Position numbers and translations under genes: made by a program
Origin: Coniferiporia sulphurascens
Taxonomy: Eukaryota; Basidiomycota; Agaricomycetes; Hymenochaetales; Hymenochaetaceae
Direction: 5' to 3'
Length of the DNA stretch: 64,000 nt
Assembly (NCBI GenBank): GCA_002794785.1
Contig: NBBA01000007.1
Coordinates: 1,054,001 to 1,118,000, forward strand
The notes under the pieces: generated by a model
What the model was told of the DNA's origin: nothing
What the model saw: the letters and a program-made list of their open reading frames with translations, nothing else
The model's database searches: none
Shown: piece by piece, positions 43,507-56,030 of the stretch
How the letters are laid out: each line of letters begins with the position of its first letter
Numbering within the stretch: position 1 is the first letter of the stretch

Positions 43507-45568
43507 TCATACTTCCTCCATCTGATCGTTGGTGGGGTCGGTGGCGAGGGCCTCTTCGATTTGGTGGTAGTGCCTCTTCTTAGGGCAGGCCGGCAGGGTG
43601 GCTGGATGGTCACCCTTGCAGTTGTTGCATAGGCGGGGGTGGGGGCATGTGTTGCCTTCGGGCACTGTGTCAGTAGCGCAGTGGGCACACGATTTGCGAT
43701 GGTTGCGGGTCAGATGGGCACCCGTGCAGTCAGCGCAACAAGGTTGGGCTCGGCAGCCCTTGGTTCTGTGACTGAGGCCCTGGCACCACTCACATTGGGT
43801 GAGGGTGGGGCGAATGGGGGGGACCGAGAGCCGGAGGGCGGATCCGAACATCCATACCCGCAGCCTCTTGAGGAGGCACTCATGGATGGAGCCGTTGGGG
43901 TCGACAAAGGAGAAAACCATGGGGCACCTGTCAAGCATCAGCAGATGGTCCTCAGTGGCAGCGAAGTGGGGGGTGACAACGAAGTCGAGGTTGTGGAGTG
44001 CCGGGTTGTGCTGGATTTCAGCCATGAGGGCTTTCTCGGTTATGGTGTGTCTGTTTTGTCCAAACAGGAAGTCCTTGCAAGGCACCATCGAGATGCAGAG
44101 GGCGGACTGGGGGCGGACTCTGGAGGGGGTCAGCGAGAAGGCAGTTGGGACGTTAATCCCTGCTGCGATGCACTCTGTGCGCATGTGGGTAGCATATGCT
44201 GTGGAGTGGTGATCAATGATTGTCTCCATGGTAGGGTTAGCGGAGGATGGGCACATCGCAAACGTGGTCACGATGTTCCCCTTTACGTTGTAGGAAGAGG
44301 ACAAAACCGGGACTTGGTCTGCGGTGGGGAGGGAAGCGAAGAACTCACAGGACGTTTTTGTCAGGGCTATAGCTGACTTCTGGTTTTTGGCCCATATGCC
44401 AACTGTCAGGGTGAGGACCAAGGTTGGATCCTTGGCGTACATAGTGGGGGGTGGGGGCACCTTCCACTGGCGCTTTTTCTTCTTCTGCACCGGGTTGATG
44501 ACTGCTCCAGTGGCTGGAGCTACCAGAGATGGGTTGGCGGTTGTCGGGGGGGCTGCTGCTGCTGCCACTTGGGATTAGGAGGTGGGGGTGGCTGTGGTGA
44601 GTGTTTGGGGGGCAGGTTGTTGCTGTTGTTGCTGTTGTCTCTGGACAGGCCTAGAGCTGATAGAAGCCATCTGACGGGAAATAGAAGCCACATCAGTAGT
44701 CAGGCGCTTGACTGCTTCAGTCAGCGCCCTCATTTCTGGGGTCACAGGGGCAGTACCGGAGGTCCTGATGGTGGCCGGGGCCCTTTGGGGGGGGCGAGCT
44801 GGGGCGAAGGGTTCCGGGAGGGCGATTTCCGCCCCCTCCCTCACAAAGTTGTAGGCCATTACTGTGTTGCAGTAGATGATGTGTTGGGGGTTGTTCCTTT
44901 CTTGCGCTATGTTGGCCACTGTTGTTTGGAGCTTCCAGAGGAGGTCGCCTACAAACTGAGTGGCTTTGATGTCGATGTCTTTGGTGGTGGCGCCCAGGGT
45001 TTCCTTGTCGAAGTCGTCCAGGGCTCGAGAGAGGGCATGCATGAACCCCGTGGTGCGGGGTTCATGCTGTTGTTGGGCCAGGGGTCCTCTTGGGGTGAGG
45101 GGTGACATGGCGGCTGAGGAGCATTTCCACCTGAGGCTTGCGCCTCCCGCTTGTTGTGGGGGGGTATGGGGGTCGACCGCCATTTCTGGGGCCATCTTGT
45201 CATGTTCTATGGAGCCATGGATCGACCCTTCCGAGGCTGCTGGTGAGCCTGCTCGGGATGCCTGTCTTGACTCCACATGTGCTTGTATGGTGAAGTCGTA
45301 GGTGGACACCAGTTGGGAGTCGACAATGGCTGGGGAGGGTGCTAGGACATCCAGGGAGGAGGTCAGTGGTGGGAAACCGGTGAGGGGATCTCTGTTGGGG
45401 GTGGTGGGGGTGGCCGTTCCGTGCCTCACAGTGGCAGCGGTGCCAGCGGACACCCAGTTGGCAGCCATCCTGGCGACCTGGTCTGGATCAGTGTTGGCTG
45501 ATGGGGCGGGTGGGGGGTTGGTTCGAGTTGTTCAACGAAGTGTGTTCCTGTAATCGCCTGGGTTCGAC
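43507..45568 (-). pseudogene. LINE ORF1 of M3 (subfamily 2)
   Basis: It starts at ATG 45568 (MSNPGDYRNT), but a TGA follows the 12th codon, where CGT-TGA probably derives from CGT-CGA. The frame then runs 45468-44575, stops at a TAA in place of the Tyr codon of SYAQVAA, and continues open 44568-43507 to the overlap. It contains a Gln-rich stretch, KKKKRQWKVPPPP, LCISMVPCKDFLFGQNRHT and the three zinc knuckles (CEWCQGLSHRTKGC and so on). Confidence 0.82.
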
Positions 45569-45628
45569 ATGGGGGAGTTTTAGCTGCCCACACTAGTCGA
45601 TGGTGGTGGTTACTGGTCAAGAAGGATG

Positions 45629-48148
45629 ACCCAGCCAGGGGCTGTTGTGAGGGAGAACTCCTCGGTGTCTGTGGTGGTGGCACAGGTGGGGGACTCCAGT
45701 CAGCGTGACCGGAGGTGGGTAGGGCCTAGCATGGCACAGATGGCCGAGCCCGACCTGTCGTCGATACGCAAGCCGTCCGTGAATACTTGGATGTGGGGGG
45801 TGGAGCCTAGGGCCCTTGTGGCACTCATGAATTGCTTGCGAGTGTCCGCGCTGACTGGGGTGATGGGGGTGGTGAAGTGGACTCGGCCGTTTGTGAAGGC
45901 CAGGGGGTCTGTCCATGGGGGATGCATGTATGCAGGGACCCGTTGAACCCGGGGGGCTCGGACCTGCAGAGAAAGGGAAAAAGGTCTGTCAGCTATGTTT
46001 TTAAATAATTTACAGCCAATAGAGTGAGGGGTGCGCCATAGGCACAGAGAATGGGTCGTCTTTATATACTCGAGATAGAAAGAGAGAGGGGGAACAGAGC
46101 AAAGGAAATTGGTGGAATGGGGGGAGGCACCTTTGAAGACGCCTAATATCCAGCAACAGGCCGTGTTTTGCACAGCCTGGAGGCAGTTGACCAGGGTTTT
46201 TTGGCAGCGGCCATGGTACCATACTGGCGCTCCCCATGACAGGACAGAGCGGACACAGGAGGTGTATAGGTGGCGGAGGAGTAGGGCCGATATGCCACGT
46301 TGGGTATTACCCAAGATGCGTAGGGCGGTGAGGGTGGAGAGCCCCTTCGAGCGCATGTGCTCAACATGAGGCTTGAAGGAGAGGCCCAGGTCCCACCATA
46401 TTCCCAACCACCGTAATGGGATTGAGGGGCGGATCAGGGTGTTGGGGTCAACTTGAACTCTGGCGGTGTCCCAGCTGTCGTAGCCAGTGCATCGCCAAGG
46501 AGGGTGAAAGTGGGGTGTCCAGTTGGTGGTAGGCGAGGGCCAGAGTGCGGCAGTTGGATGCCATGGAGGGACCTATGCAAATAAGTAAGTGGTCATCAAC
46601 ATATGCCAGGGCAGTGGTGCCGGCTTGGTGAAAGCGCTGGAGGACTACCCCTGCGAATATTGTTGACAGGATGGGGGAGACTGGTGATCCTTGTGGGGTG
46701 CCGAAGTTGGGTTTAGGGGTGGTAGGGAGGGTGGTGCCGTTGAAGGCGACAGCAACCTGCTGGTCTGTCATGAAGGACAAGCACCAGTTGGCCATGTCTG
46801 GCATGCAACTGAGGTCCAACAGTTGTCAGTGGAGGAGTTGGGGGTGCACTGAGTCGAAGAAACCCTGAATGTCGACCGCTAGGACCGAGCATATGAGACC
46901 CTCCGAGTGAGCACGCTCCACAATTTGTAGGAGGTGTTGGGCTGCGCCATAGACCAAATGGCCTTGGCACCCCCCGTATTGGTTGGGTGGCAGCCAGCCC
47001 CTCGTGTTAGCGAGGAACTGGAGCCAGTTAGCTATGATCTTTTCAAGGAGTTTCCCTAAGGTCTCCTCAAGGGTGATGGGCTGATATGAGCGCGGCGAGA
47101 ATGGGTCCTTCTTGTTAGGCTTCCTGAGCATCACCACTTTTGCCACCCGCCAGCACTTGGGGTGGTGCCCCAAGCGTAGGCAGTCATTGAAAAGTGTGAG
47201 TATCTCATCAGGGTAGGCATCCACCACCCATTTCAGGGGGCAATAGCCTATTCCCAAGAGGCCCAGAGCCAACAAGTTGGATGTGTCGGCCAGTGCCCCC
47301 ATAAGCTCTGATAGGAGTATGGGCGGGGCAGCTGGTTGGGTTGGTGGTAGCAGGGTGTCAGACACTGCCTGGGGTGGGGGGGGCATGAAAAAGGTTTCTC
47401 AAAAGAGCTCACCTTTTTTGTTGTCCATCTGGGTGAAGGAGCCATCTCGCCATTGTAGCGAGGGGATAGGGGTAGGTCAGTTGCCGAGGCCACACTTGGC
47501 CCAGTTCCAGATGTTGGAGGTGTCCGCTTCTGATGCCTGGTCAGCATAGAACTGCCTTTTGGCCGTCCTAATGCCCCTTTTGAAGGCTCATCTAGCTGAG
47601 GAACACTGGAGTGGGGTGGTGGCCATCATGATGGTGGATAGGAGGGTCTTGCAGTGGGGTGACCACCATGGGACTTCCATTTTTGATGGCTTGGAGAGGC
47701 GGGTGAACAGCTGGAGGGTGGTGACCATGGAGTCGATGACCGCCTTAGCTTTGGTGTCCAGGGCTTGGGTGTTGAGCCCCAGGAGGTGGAAGGCTTCTTC
47801 AAGTAGTGGGAAGGCTATGTCGGTCCATTCCTCCTTGTCGGCTGGGAGTAGCTGGCGTGTCTTTAGGACAGGAGGGGGGGGCCGAAATGGCAGTGACCAG
47901 CACAGGATACCATGGTCGGACAGTGGGGAGGGGTTGGAGGTAGCTGAATCTAGAATAGAGTCGGGGTTGACTGCAGGTGGGGCCCAGATCATGTCAATGG
48001 GGCACTGACGATGCTTGCCATTGGGCTGTGAGTCAGAGTCAGGAAGGTGGGCAGGTGTCAGGCCATGCCCACAGAAAAAGTCATCAAGGGGTTGCGCCCT
48101 CAAGTCATCTCTTCATGGGACGGGGAAATCGGACCATGTGTGGTGGCA
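45629..48148 (-). mobile_element. LINE fragment, minus strand, left side of the small palindrome (subfamily 2)
   Basis: ORF2 only: from the endonuclease (cut inside GDFN-x-HH at 48148) through the RT to the start of RNase H (cut at 45629 by the 5' end of M3). It meets a plus-strand copy head-to-head at 48148/48149. Confidence 0.85.
45629..48148 (-). pseudogene. LINE ORF2 fragment (partial endonuclease, RT, partial RNase H)
   Basis: Open stretches: 47588-48103 (endonuclease end, PIDMIWAPP, LSDHGILCWS), 46826-47386 and 46448-46819 (RT with VDIQGFFDSVH, FGTPQGSPVSPIL, intact YVDD), and 45700-46407 (thumb and RNase H start VFTDGLRIDDRSGSA). Stops and frameshifts lie between them, for example a TGA before QLLD near 46829 and a deletion near 46510-46515. 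Confidence 0.8.
47189..48090 (-). repeat. Gene-converted inverted repeat, left copy (right copy about 48206-49107)
   Basis: About 0.9 kb is nearly identical to the inverse at 48206-49107 (coordinates sum to 96296); predicted proteins in several frames are identical. Outside the tract, both toward the centre (48091-48205) and outward (before 47189, after 49107), the two copies differ at many positions. This boundary pattern is that of a conversion tract between two distinct LINE copies. Confidence 0.85.
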
Positions 48149-50957
48149 ACCACCACATGTGGTCCGAACTCTCAGCCACATGGTGAGATGACTTGGGGGT
48201 GCAACCCCTTGATGACTTTTTCTGTGGGCATGGCCTGACACCTGCCCACCTTCCTGACTCTGACTCACAGCCCAATGGCAAGCATCGTCAGTGCCCCATT
48301 GACATGATCTGGGCCCCACCTGCAGTCAACCCCGACTCTATTCTAGATTCAGCTACCTCCAACCCCTCCCCACTGTCCGACCATGGTATCCTGTGCTGGT
48401 CACTGCCATTTCGGCCCCCCCCTCCTGTCCTAAAGACACGCCAGCTACTCCCAGCCGACAAGGAGGAATGGACCGACATAGCCTTCCCACTACTTGAAGA
48501 AGCCTTCCACCTCCTGGGGCTCAACACCCAAGCCCTGGACACCAAAGCTAAGGCGGTCATCGACTCCATGGTCACCACCCTCCAGCTGTTCACCCGCCTC
48601 TCCAAGCCATCAAAAATGGAAGTCCCATGGTGGTCACCCCACTGCAAGACCCTCCTATCCACCATCATGATGGCCACCACCCCACTCCAGTGTTCCTCAG
48701 CTAGATGAGCCTTCAAAAGGGGCATTAGGACGGCCAAAAGGCAGTTCTATGCTGACCAGGCATCAGAAGCGGACACCTCCAACATCTGGAACTGGGCCAA
48801 GTGTGGCCTCGGCAACTGACCTACCCCTATCCCCTCGCTACAATGGCGAGATGGCTCCTTCACCCAGATGGACAACAAAAAAGGTGAGCTCTTTTGAGAA
48901 ACCTTTTTCATGCCCCCCCCACCCCAGGCAGTGTCTGACACCCTGCTACCACCAACCCAACCAGCTGCCCCGCCCATACTCCTATCAGAGCTTATGGGGG
49001 CACTGGCCGACACATCCAACTTGTTGGCTCTGGGCCTCTTGGGAATAGGCTATTGCCCCCTGAAATGGGTGGTGGATGCCTACCCTGATGAGATACTCAC
49101 ACTTTTCAATGACTGCCTGCGCTTGGGGCACCACCCAGAGTGCTGGTGGGCGGCAAAGGTGGTAATGCTCAGGAAGCCAAACAAGAAGGACCCATTCTCG
49201 CTGTGTTTGTACCGGCCCATTACCCTCAAAGAGACCCTAGGGAAACTCCTTGAAAAGATAATCACTAACCGGCTCCAGTTCCTCGCTAACACGCGGGACT
49301 GGCTGCCACCTAACCAATATGGGGGGCGTCAAGGCCATTTGGTCTACGATGCCGCCCAACACCTTTTACAGATTGTGGAGCATGCCCACTCAGAAGGCCT
49401 CATATGTTCTGTCCTTGCAGTAGACATACAGGGATTCTTCGACTCGGTACACCCCCAGCTCCTCCACTGACAACTGTTGGACCTCGGTTGCACACCAGAC
49501 ATAGCCGACTGGTGTTTGTCCTTCATGACAGACCAGCAGGTCGCCATTGCCTTCGATGGCACCACCCTCCCTACTGCCCCGAAACCTGACCTCAGCACCC
49601 CTCAAGGATTGCCTGTCTCCCCCATCTTGTCGACAATATTTGCAGGCGTGGTCCTCCGGCGCTTTCACCAAGCCGGCACCACCACCCTCACATATGTTGA
49701 CAACCACTTACTTACTTGTGTAGGTCCATCGGTGGCATCAAATTGCCACTCTCTTGCCCACACCTACCACCAACTCGACACTCTTCAGCACCATTGGTCT
49801 CAACATCGGGGCTGCCAAGACTGAGTGCCTCCACTTCCACCCCCCCCCCGGCGACATACCGGCTATGATGGCTGGGACACCGCCAGCGTCCAGGTCAACC
49901 CCAACACCCTGATCTGCCCTTCCATCCCACTATGATGGTTAGGAATATGGTGGGATCCAGCCCTCTCCTTCAAGCCTCATGTCAAGCAAATGCGCTCCAA
50001 GGGGCTCTCCATGTTAAGCTCAACGGTTACACGGTGATCGACGTCGGGGCTTCCTGATCGTCGGAACTGATGGTACGGCAACAGGGCTTCCTAGATGTCG
50101 TAAGTCGAGGGTGATCGTTGATGGGGCTTCCTGATTGGCGATGTGGACGCGGTGTGCTTCTATAGCAAGTCGGGTTATGATGAAGCGACTAATGGCACAG
50201 TGGCACACAGTAGACTGGTGGTAGCAGATAATGGGCTTGTATGAACAAAGAGCACAAGCTTAGGGCTTGTGCTACTGAAGTTACATGCTTATATGCTACT
50301 CTATGTGTTTGCTATTGTAGTGACTTGGTTAGGTATGTTTACCAGCCTATGGAAGGTCATGGAAACTCAAGGAAGGCCTTGGTAATACAAGTATGGTGAT
50401 CAGTAAGCAAAGCACATCATGATGGTGCAATAAGGTGTCATCATGGCGTCTTATGGTGCGAGGCGAGTAAGGATGAGTAAGGCAGAGAAATGGGGGAGTT
50501 GCGCTGACTGATGATGATGAAGGGGAAATGAGTCAGTGCATAAGGGAAAGTAAAGGAAAATTGTAACACTCCACCCTTGCCGCACTCCACATTCTGGGCA
50601 ACACCCAATGCGGCATCTCAGCCCTCCTCCTCCGCCACCTATACACCTCCTGCATCCGCTCCATCCTGTCATGGGGGGTGCCAGTCTGGTACCATGGCCG
50701 CTGCCAAAAAACCTTAGTAAACCACCTCCAGGCTGTGCAAAACATGGCTTGTCACTGGATTCTAGGTGTCTTTAAAGGCACCTCCCCCCATTCCACTAAC
50801 TTCCTCTGCTCCGTTCCCCCTCTTCCTTTCTATTTTGAGTATATAAAGACGACCCATTCCCTGCGCCTTTGGCACACCCCCCACTCTATTGGCCGAAAAA
50901 TATTTAAAAACATAGCTAACAGACCTTTTTCCCTTTCATTGCAGGTCCGAGCCCCTC
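48149..50957 (+). mobile_element. LINE fragment, plus strand, right side of the small palindrome, with solo LTR
   Basis: ORF2 from the endonuclease (cut at the same point as its mirror partner) to the end of the RT thumb. It is interrupted by LTR-1 at 50012-50568 and cut at 50957 by the 5' end of composite C4. Confidence 0.85.
48149..50957 (+). pseudogene. LINE ORF2 fragment (partial endonuclease and RT)
   Basis: Open pieces: 48193-48708 (endonuclease), 48910-49470 (RT palm start, VDIQGFFDSVH) and 49477-49824 (STPQGLPVSPIL, where the motif-B Gly-Ser is changed, and YVDN instead of YVDD). A TGA at 49935-49937 replaces Arg/Trp before WLGIWW. After the LTR the thumb continues 50569-50957. RNase H is absent. 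Confidence 0.8.
50012..50568 (-). mobile_element. Solo LTR, family LTR-1 (557 bp)
   Basis: Ends on the plus strand are TGTTAA...GTAACA, with a perfect 5-bp duplication CTCCA at 50007-50011 and 50569-50573. Removing it restores LINE RT sequence. By its TATA-like motif the sense strand is minus. It is longer than the copy at 9421-9940, with several small indels. Confidence 0.9.
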
Positions 50958-51657
50958 CATCCTTCTTGTCCTCTTACCACCACCATCTCTGGTTTTCACT
51001 GGGGGTCATCTCGGGGTTTGTTGCAGCAACCCATGCTCTGGTCTGGTATTCTACTGGGTTGACATGAGAGAAGGTTCCCAACTGTGCACCTTTTATAAAG
51101 GAGCGCTGCTCGCTGGTTGCCGAGGTGCTGTAGTGGCATTGTCTGATGGTGCAAAAGGGGCTCACACCTGCCAGGGGGTATGCAACCTGTTGTTAATGTT
51201 GCAGTGGGGGGGGATGGCTCAGTGAGTACCAAGATCCTCTCTCACATCTGTCGTGCTCTCTCAGGGCATGGTGCTCGGCTGGTCCGCCTCTCGGTGGTGC
51301 AAGGGGTGCATGCCTGCCAGTCAGGGGGGGACACAACGTTAACGTCCCCACACCCATGCAGGGGGGGGTAACCCTCTGCCCTTCAGTGGTCGGCTTAAGC
51401 CAGGAGACCTCGGGTCCGGGGAAACTCGGATCTGACCTTCGGGTCAGGACTTAAAATCCTGGGGCCACGTTGTCCCTGGCAAGACAAACCATAAAAACTG
51501 CCACCCCAAATCCCAAAAGGGTCTCTGATGACGGCACTAGTTGCTATAAGGAGATAGGGGCTTCATAACACATGGCATTGCAGTAAGAACCAGCTGACAC
51601 AAAAGCGACAGGCCACCATGGGCCTCTTGGGGGGATAACACTGGGGCTCACCTAGCA
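50958..51657 (+). mobile_element. Composite retrotransposon C4, 5' module only
   Basis: It has the full module 5' terminus CATCCTTCTTGTCC at 50958 and follows module A2 until CACCTAGCA (51657), where the tail of LINE N1 interrupts it. In the copy at 12344 the sequence continues TTTGCAGG. This copy shows the true 5' end of the A2 module. Confidence 0.82.
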
Positions 51658-53980
51658 TTTTATTTATTTTTATTTATTTTTATTATTATTATTCCTGCAG
51701 TATTACATAATTACAAGCTGCCCCCCCGAAGGGGGGGCCCTAACTACATAACAATGGAGGCGCCCATCATCATGCATTGCACAAAACTGGGCAGGGGCTC
51801 TGCTCCCCCAAGGGGGTGCCGAAGTGTGAAGATCCCCTATTTAGTACGAGAAGGGAAGAAGGAGGGATACATATCGCTACAAACAAACCAAGTGGGTGAG
51901 GGCAGGTTCAAGTAAGAAGCTTAGAAATGGAAAGGGAGGGCGCGAGCGCCGGCCAAGACGTATTCATGGGAATTCGAAAGGCAGTCGCTATACGAGAGGG
52001 AAGGGGGGAAGCATACCTGAGAGCTCCAAGAGGGCTGGGTCCGAGTCCTGGGTTCAAGGTCTGAGCATACAACACATGTAGTCCCTTAGGAGGTCCAGGT
52101 CCATATCCTCATTGGTTGGGTGTCCATTGAGGTCCATCATGGTGAACGACAGCCGGATGGCGCCTGCGGTGCGGTCAGAAAGGCGGTTTAGGTGCCCCGT
52201 TAGCTTAAGCCAGTGGCGCAAAACCAGGAGGCGGTTTTTGTCAGTCCACTCAGAGTGGTGGACTGGGAGAGGGTCCCGAGGCGGCCATATGCATTGTATC
52301 CAAGGTTGGAAGGTGCTACAGCCGCCTAAGATGTGGGCGGTCAACTGCGTGGGCCATTGGGGGTGGTTGTGCCACCTGCAGTGCGAGATCAAGCCATGTC
52401 TGTGTCGGTAGGTTGAGTCAAAACTCAGCCAGTATCCCCCATAGGGACCGGCGCAACAGAGGACTTGAGCGACTGCTGATAGCTCACTCCGGGGGTGGTC
52501 CACTGAGTGCATGAGCAGCTTTCTCGGGTGGCATGTGGGGGGGCCCTGTACCACCAGGTATTTGTCGGCAGTGGAGGCGAGGGGACGGGCTAGTGAGAAG
52601 GTCCACCTGTCCATAAGGGTGCGGACGGCGACTTCTTTGAGTGCGGAGGTGGAGGGTTTCAGGTCGGATGGAGGGAGCTCCGTTGCTAGTTTCACTTCCA
52701 TGTCGGCCCATTCATTTCCGGGGATGTCCGAGTGACTGGGGCACCATACGAAGTGAATGGCGAGCTGGGGGTACGAGTCCAGCAGAGTCTCCACACCCAC
52801 TTTCCAAATGTGGAGGAAATGGGCGCTGGGGGTGGCCACCCATGTGTGGAAGAGGTGGAGTGCAGTCAGCAAATCAGACAGAAAGAAGATGTCTGATGCG
52901 AGATGCAGTTGTGCTGGGAGGCGGCGCACAACCCAACCGGGAGCTGTGGCGAGGGAGAATTCCTCGGCGTCCATGGCCGTAGCACAGGTGGGGGATTCCA
53001 GTCGGTGTGACTGGAGGCAGGTGGTGCCCAGCATTGCACAGATGGCCGAGCCCGACTTTTCATCAATGTGGGAGCCATCCATGAATACCTGAACGTGGGG
53101 GGTGGAGCCGAGGGCCCTTGTGGCACTTACAAACTGTTTGCACATGTCGGTGCTGACCGGGGTGACAGGGATGGTGAAGTGGACTCGGCCATTGGTGAAG
53201 GCCAGGGGGTCTGTCCATGGGGGATGCGTGTATGCAGGGACCTGTTGAACCCAAGGGGCTCAGACCTGCAGAGAAAGGGAGAAAGGTCTATTAGCTATGT
53301 TTTTAAATATTTTTCAGCCAATGGAGTGTGGGGTGCGCCAAAGGCACAGAGAATGGGTAGTCTTTATATATTCAAAATAGAAAGAAAGAGGGGGAACAGA
53401 GCAAAGGAAATTAGTGGAATGAGGGGAGGTGCCCTTAAAGATGCCCAATATCCAGTGGCAGGCTGTGTTTTGCACGGCCTGGAGGTGGTTTACCAAGGTT
53501 TTTTGGCAGCAGCTGTGGTACCATACTGGTGCACCCCAGGACAGGACTGAGTGGACACAGGAGGTGTACAGGCAGTGAAGGAGAAGGGCTGAAATTCCGT
53601 GTTGGGTGTTGCCCAGGATGTGGAGGGCAGCGAGGGTGGAGAGCCCCTTGGAGCACATTCACTCTACATGGGGCTTGAAAGAGAGGCCTGGGTCCCACCA
53701 TATCCCCAACCATCAAAGTGGGATTGAGGGGCAGATCAGGGTGTTGGGGTCGACCTGGACTCCTGTGGTGTCCCAGCCGTCGTAGCTGGTTCGTCGCCGA
53801 GGAGGGTGGAAATGGAGGCACTCTGTCTTGGCGGCTTCGATGTTGAGACCAATGGTGCCGAAGAGGGTGTTGAGTTGTTGGCATGTGCAGGCGAGGGTGC
53901 GGCAGTTGGATGCCACTGAGGGGCCTATGCAGATTAGTAAATGGTCATCGACATATGCTAGGGTGGTGGTGCCGGCTTGG
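51658..53980 (-). mobile_element. LINE N1, 3' half, minus strand (subfamily 2)
   Basis: The A/T-rich tail starts at 51658, inside module C4. It then holds the 3' UTR and the ORF2 C-terminus, RNase H and RT up to the YVDD region, where the tail of N2 interrupts at 53981. The remainder would lie beyond the window. Confidence 0.88.
51988..53980 (-). pseudogene. LINE ORF2 of N1 (RT end, RNase H, C-terminus)
   Basis: YVDD is intact at the right end. 53314-53658 is the RT thumb. 52054-53145 (363 aa) holds RNase H in full: VFMDGSHIDEKSGSA, EEFSLA, FLSDLLTAL and WCPSHSDIPGNEWAD, then the Cys/His tail. A TGA at 52054-52056 replaces the Arg codon before TQDSDPALLE, the same site as in C1 and P3. The native stop is near 51988. 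Confidence 0.83.
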
Positions 53981-56030
53981 TTTTTTAATTTAATTTATTT
54001 TATTATTCCTGCAGTATTACATAATTACAAGCTGCCCCCCCGAAGGGGGGGCCCTAACTACATAACAACAGAGGCACCCATCATCACACAATGCATGAAA
54101 CTGGGCGGGGGCCCTGCTCCCTGGGGGGAGCCAGAGTGGGAAGGGCCCCTATTAGTAAAAGACCAGACGGAGGGAGGAATACATATCACTACAGCCAGGC
54201 CAAACGGGCGACATCAGGCAAAAAGGGGGTAGCTTAGAATTGGAAAGGGAGGGCGAGAGCGCTGGCTGGGACATACGTGGGAGAGTCCGAAAGGCAGTCA
54301 TAGAGCAGAGGAAAAGGGAGGAAGTGCACCTGAAAGCTCCAAGAGAGCTGGGTCCAGGTCCTGGGTGCAGGGTCCAAGCATACGACTCATGTATTCCCTG
54401 AGGAGGTCCAAGTCCATATCTTCGTCAGTCGGGTGCCCCTCCAGCTCCATTGCAGCGAAAGCCAGGCAGATGGAAGCAGAGGTGCGGTTGGAGAGGCAGT
54501 TGAGGTGCCCCATCAGCTTAAGCCAACGGCACAGAACCTGGAGGCAGTTTTCATCGGCCCACTCGGCGTGGTGGGTCAGAAGTGGGTCTCGGGAGGGCCA
54601 GACCTTGCGGATCCATGGTCGGAAAGTGCGACATCCACCCAGGACATGGGCAGTCGACTGGGCTGGCCAGGGGGGGTGGTTGTGCCATCTGCAGTGCAAT
54701 ATCAGGCCATGTCTGTGTCGGTAGGCTGAGTCGAAGCTCAGCCAGTAACCCCCATAGGGACCGGCATGGCAGAGAACCTGGGCGACTGCCGAGAGCTCCT
54801 GGCAGGGGTGGTCGACCGACTGCGTCATCAGCTTTCAGGGACGGCAGGAGGGGACCCTGTTGACAGCTAAGTATTTGTCGGCTGTCGAGGCAAGGGGGTG
54901 GGCAAGAGAGAGGGTCCATCGCTCCATGAGGGTGTTGACGGCGACCTCTTTCAGTGCAGAGGTGGAGGGTGTGAGGGGAGATGGGGGGAGATTTGTTGCG
55001 AACTTCGCCTCATGGTCTGCCCATTCATTCCCGGGGATGTCGGAGTGACCCAGACACCAGACAAAGTGAATGGAAAGATCTGGGTATGAGTCCAAGAGAG
55101 TCTGGACCCCTGCCTTCCATTGGTGGAGGAGATGTGTGCCTGGAACTGGCGCCCATGTGCGGATCAGGTGGAGTGCCATCAGTGAATCTGACAGAAAGAA
55201 GATGTCAGATGCGACAGGCAGAAGCTCCTGGAGGTGGTGTGTGGCCCAGCTTGGCACGGAGGTGAGGGAGAAGATTTCTGCGTCCATAGCTGTGGCACAG
55301 GTGGGGGAGGCGAGCCGGTGAGACTTGAGGCAGGTGAGGCCTTCCATGGCGCAGACTGCTGACCCAGATTTAGAGCCGATGCGGGAGCCATCAGTGAAAA
55401 CCTGGAGATGGGGGAGGGTGCTCAGGGAGCGTGCAGCGCCAATGAATTTCTTGCAGGTGTCTTCGCTGACCGGAGTGATAGGAGTGGCAAACGAGACTCA
55501 ACTATTCGTAAATGCCAGAGGATCTGTCCATGGGGGATGAGTGTATGCAGGGACCGGTTGTACCCGAGGGACCTGGGCCTGCAGAGAAGTGGAAAAGGGA
55601 CGGTTAGTTACGGTTTTATGATATTGTTTTCTACCGACGGAGTGCGGGGTACACCAGAGGCAAAGAGAATGGAGAGTCTTAGCATATTCGAAATAGTAAG
55701 AGAGGGGGGGAAGGGAACAAAGAAAATTTGTAGAGAAAGGGGAGGTGCCTTTATAGACGCCCAGGATCCATCTACATGCTGTGTTTTGCACAGCCTGCAG
55801 GCGGCTCACTAGTGTTTTTTGGCGCCAGCCATGGTACCAAACTGGGGCACCCCATGTCAGAACAGAGCGGACACAGGCAGTGTATAGTCGACAGAGGAGA
55901 AGGGCCGAGATTCTGTGTTCTGTGTTGCCAAGAATGCGGAGGGCAGCAAGAGTGGAGAGGCCCTTGGAGCGCATGTGCTCTACGTGGGCCTTGAAGGTGA
56001 GGGCAGGGTCCCACCATATTCCCAGCCAGC

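Larger units (their letters stand above)
32774..45628 (-). mobile_element. LINE M3, full length, split by P3 (subfamily 2)
   Basis: Tail and 3' end at 32774, ORF2 33103-37103, ORF1 43507-45568, and the 5' terminus CATCCTTCTTG (minus strand) at 45628. Without the nested P3 (37111-43503) and one copy of the duplication it is about 6.45 kb. It defines subfamily 2: ORF2 starts MIEKLSILQWN, and the 3' UTR stem is CTC/GAG. Its ORF1 has a Gln-rich stretch (QRQQQQQQQP near 44620) absent from subfamily 1. No target-site duplication of its own was found. Confidence 0.88.

Noticed and set aside
32549..46000. M3 flanked by a long duplicated LINE segment (32549-32773 and about 45741-45962)
   Set aside because: The two flanking RNase H segments come from the same LINE region but differ at many positions, so they are different copies and not a target-site duplication.
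45629..50957. Twin priming as an explanation of the head-to-head LINE pair at 48148
   Set aside because: Both halves cover the same part of ORF2. Twin priming would split one RNA into non-overlapping parts. Different lineages meet at the centre.
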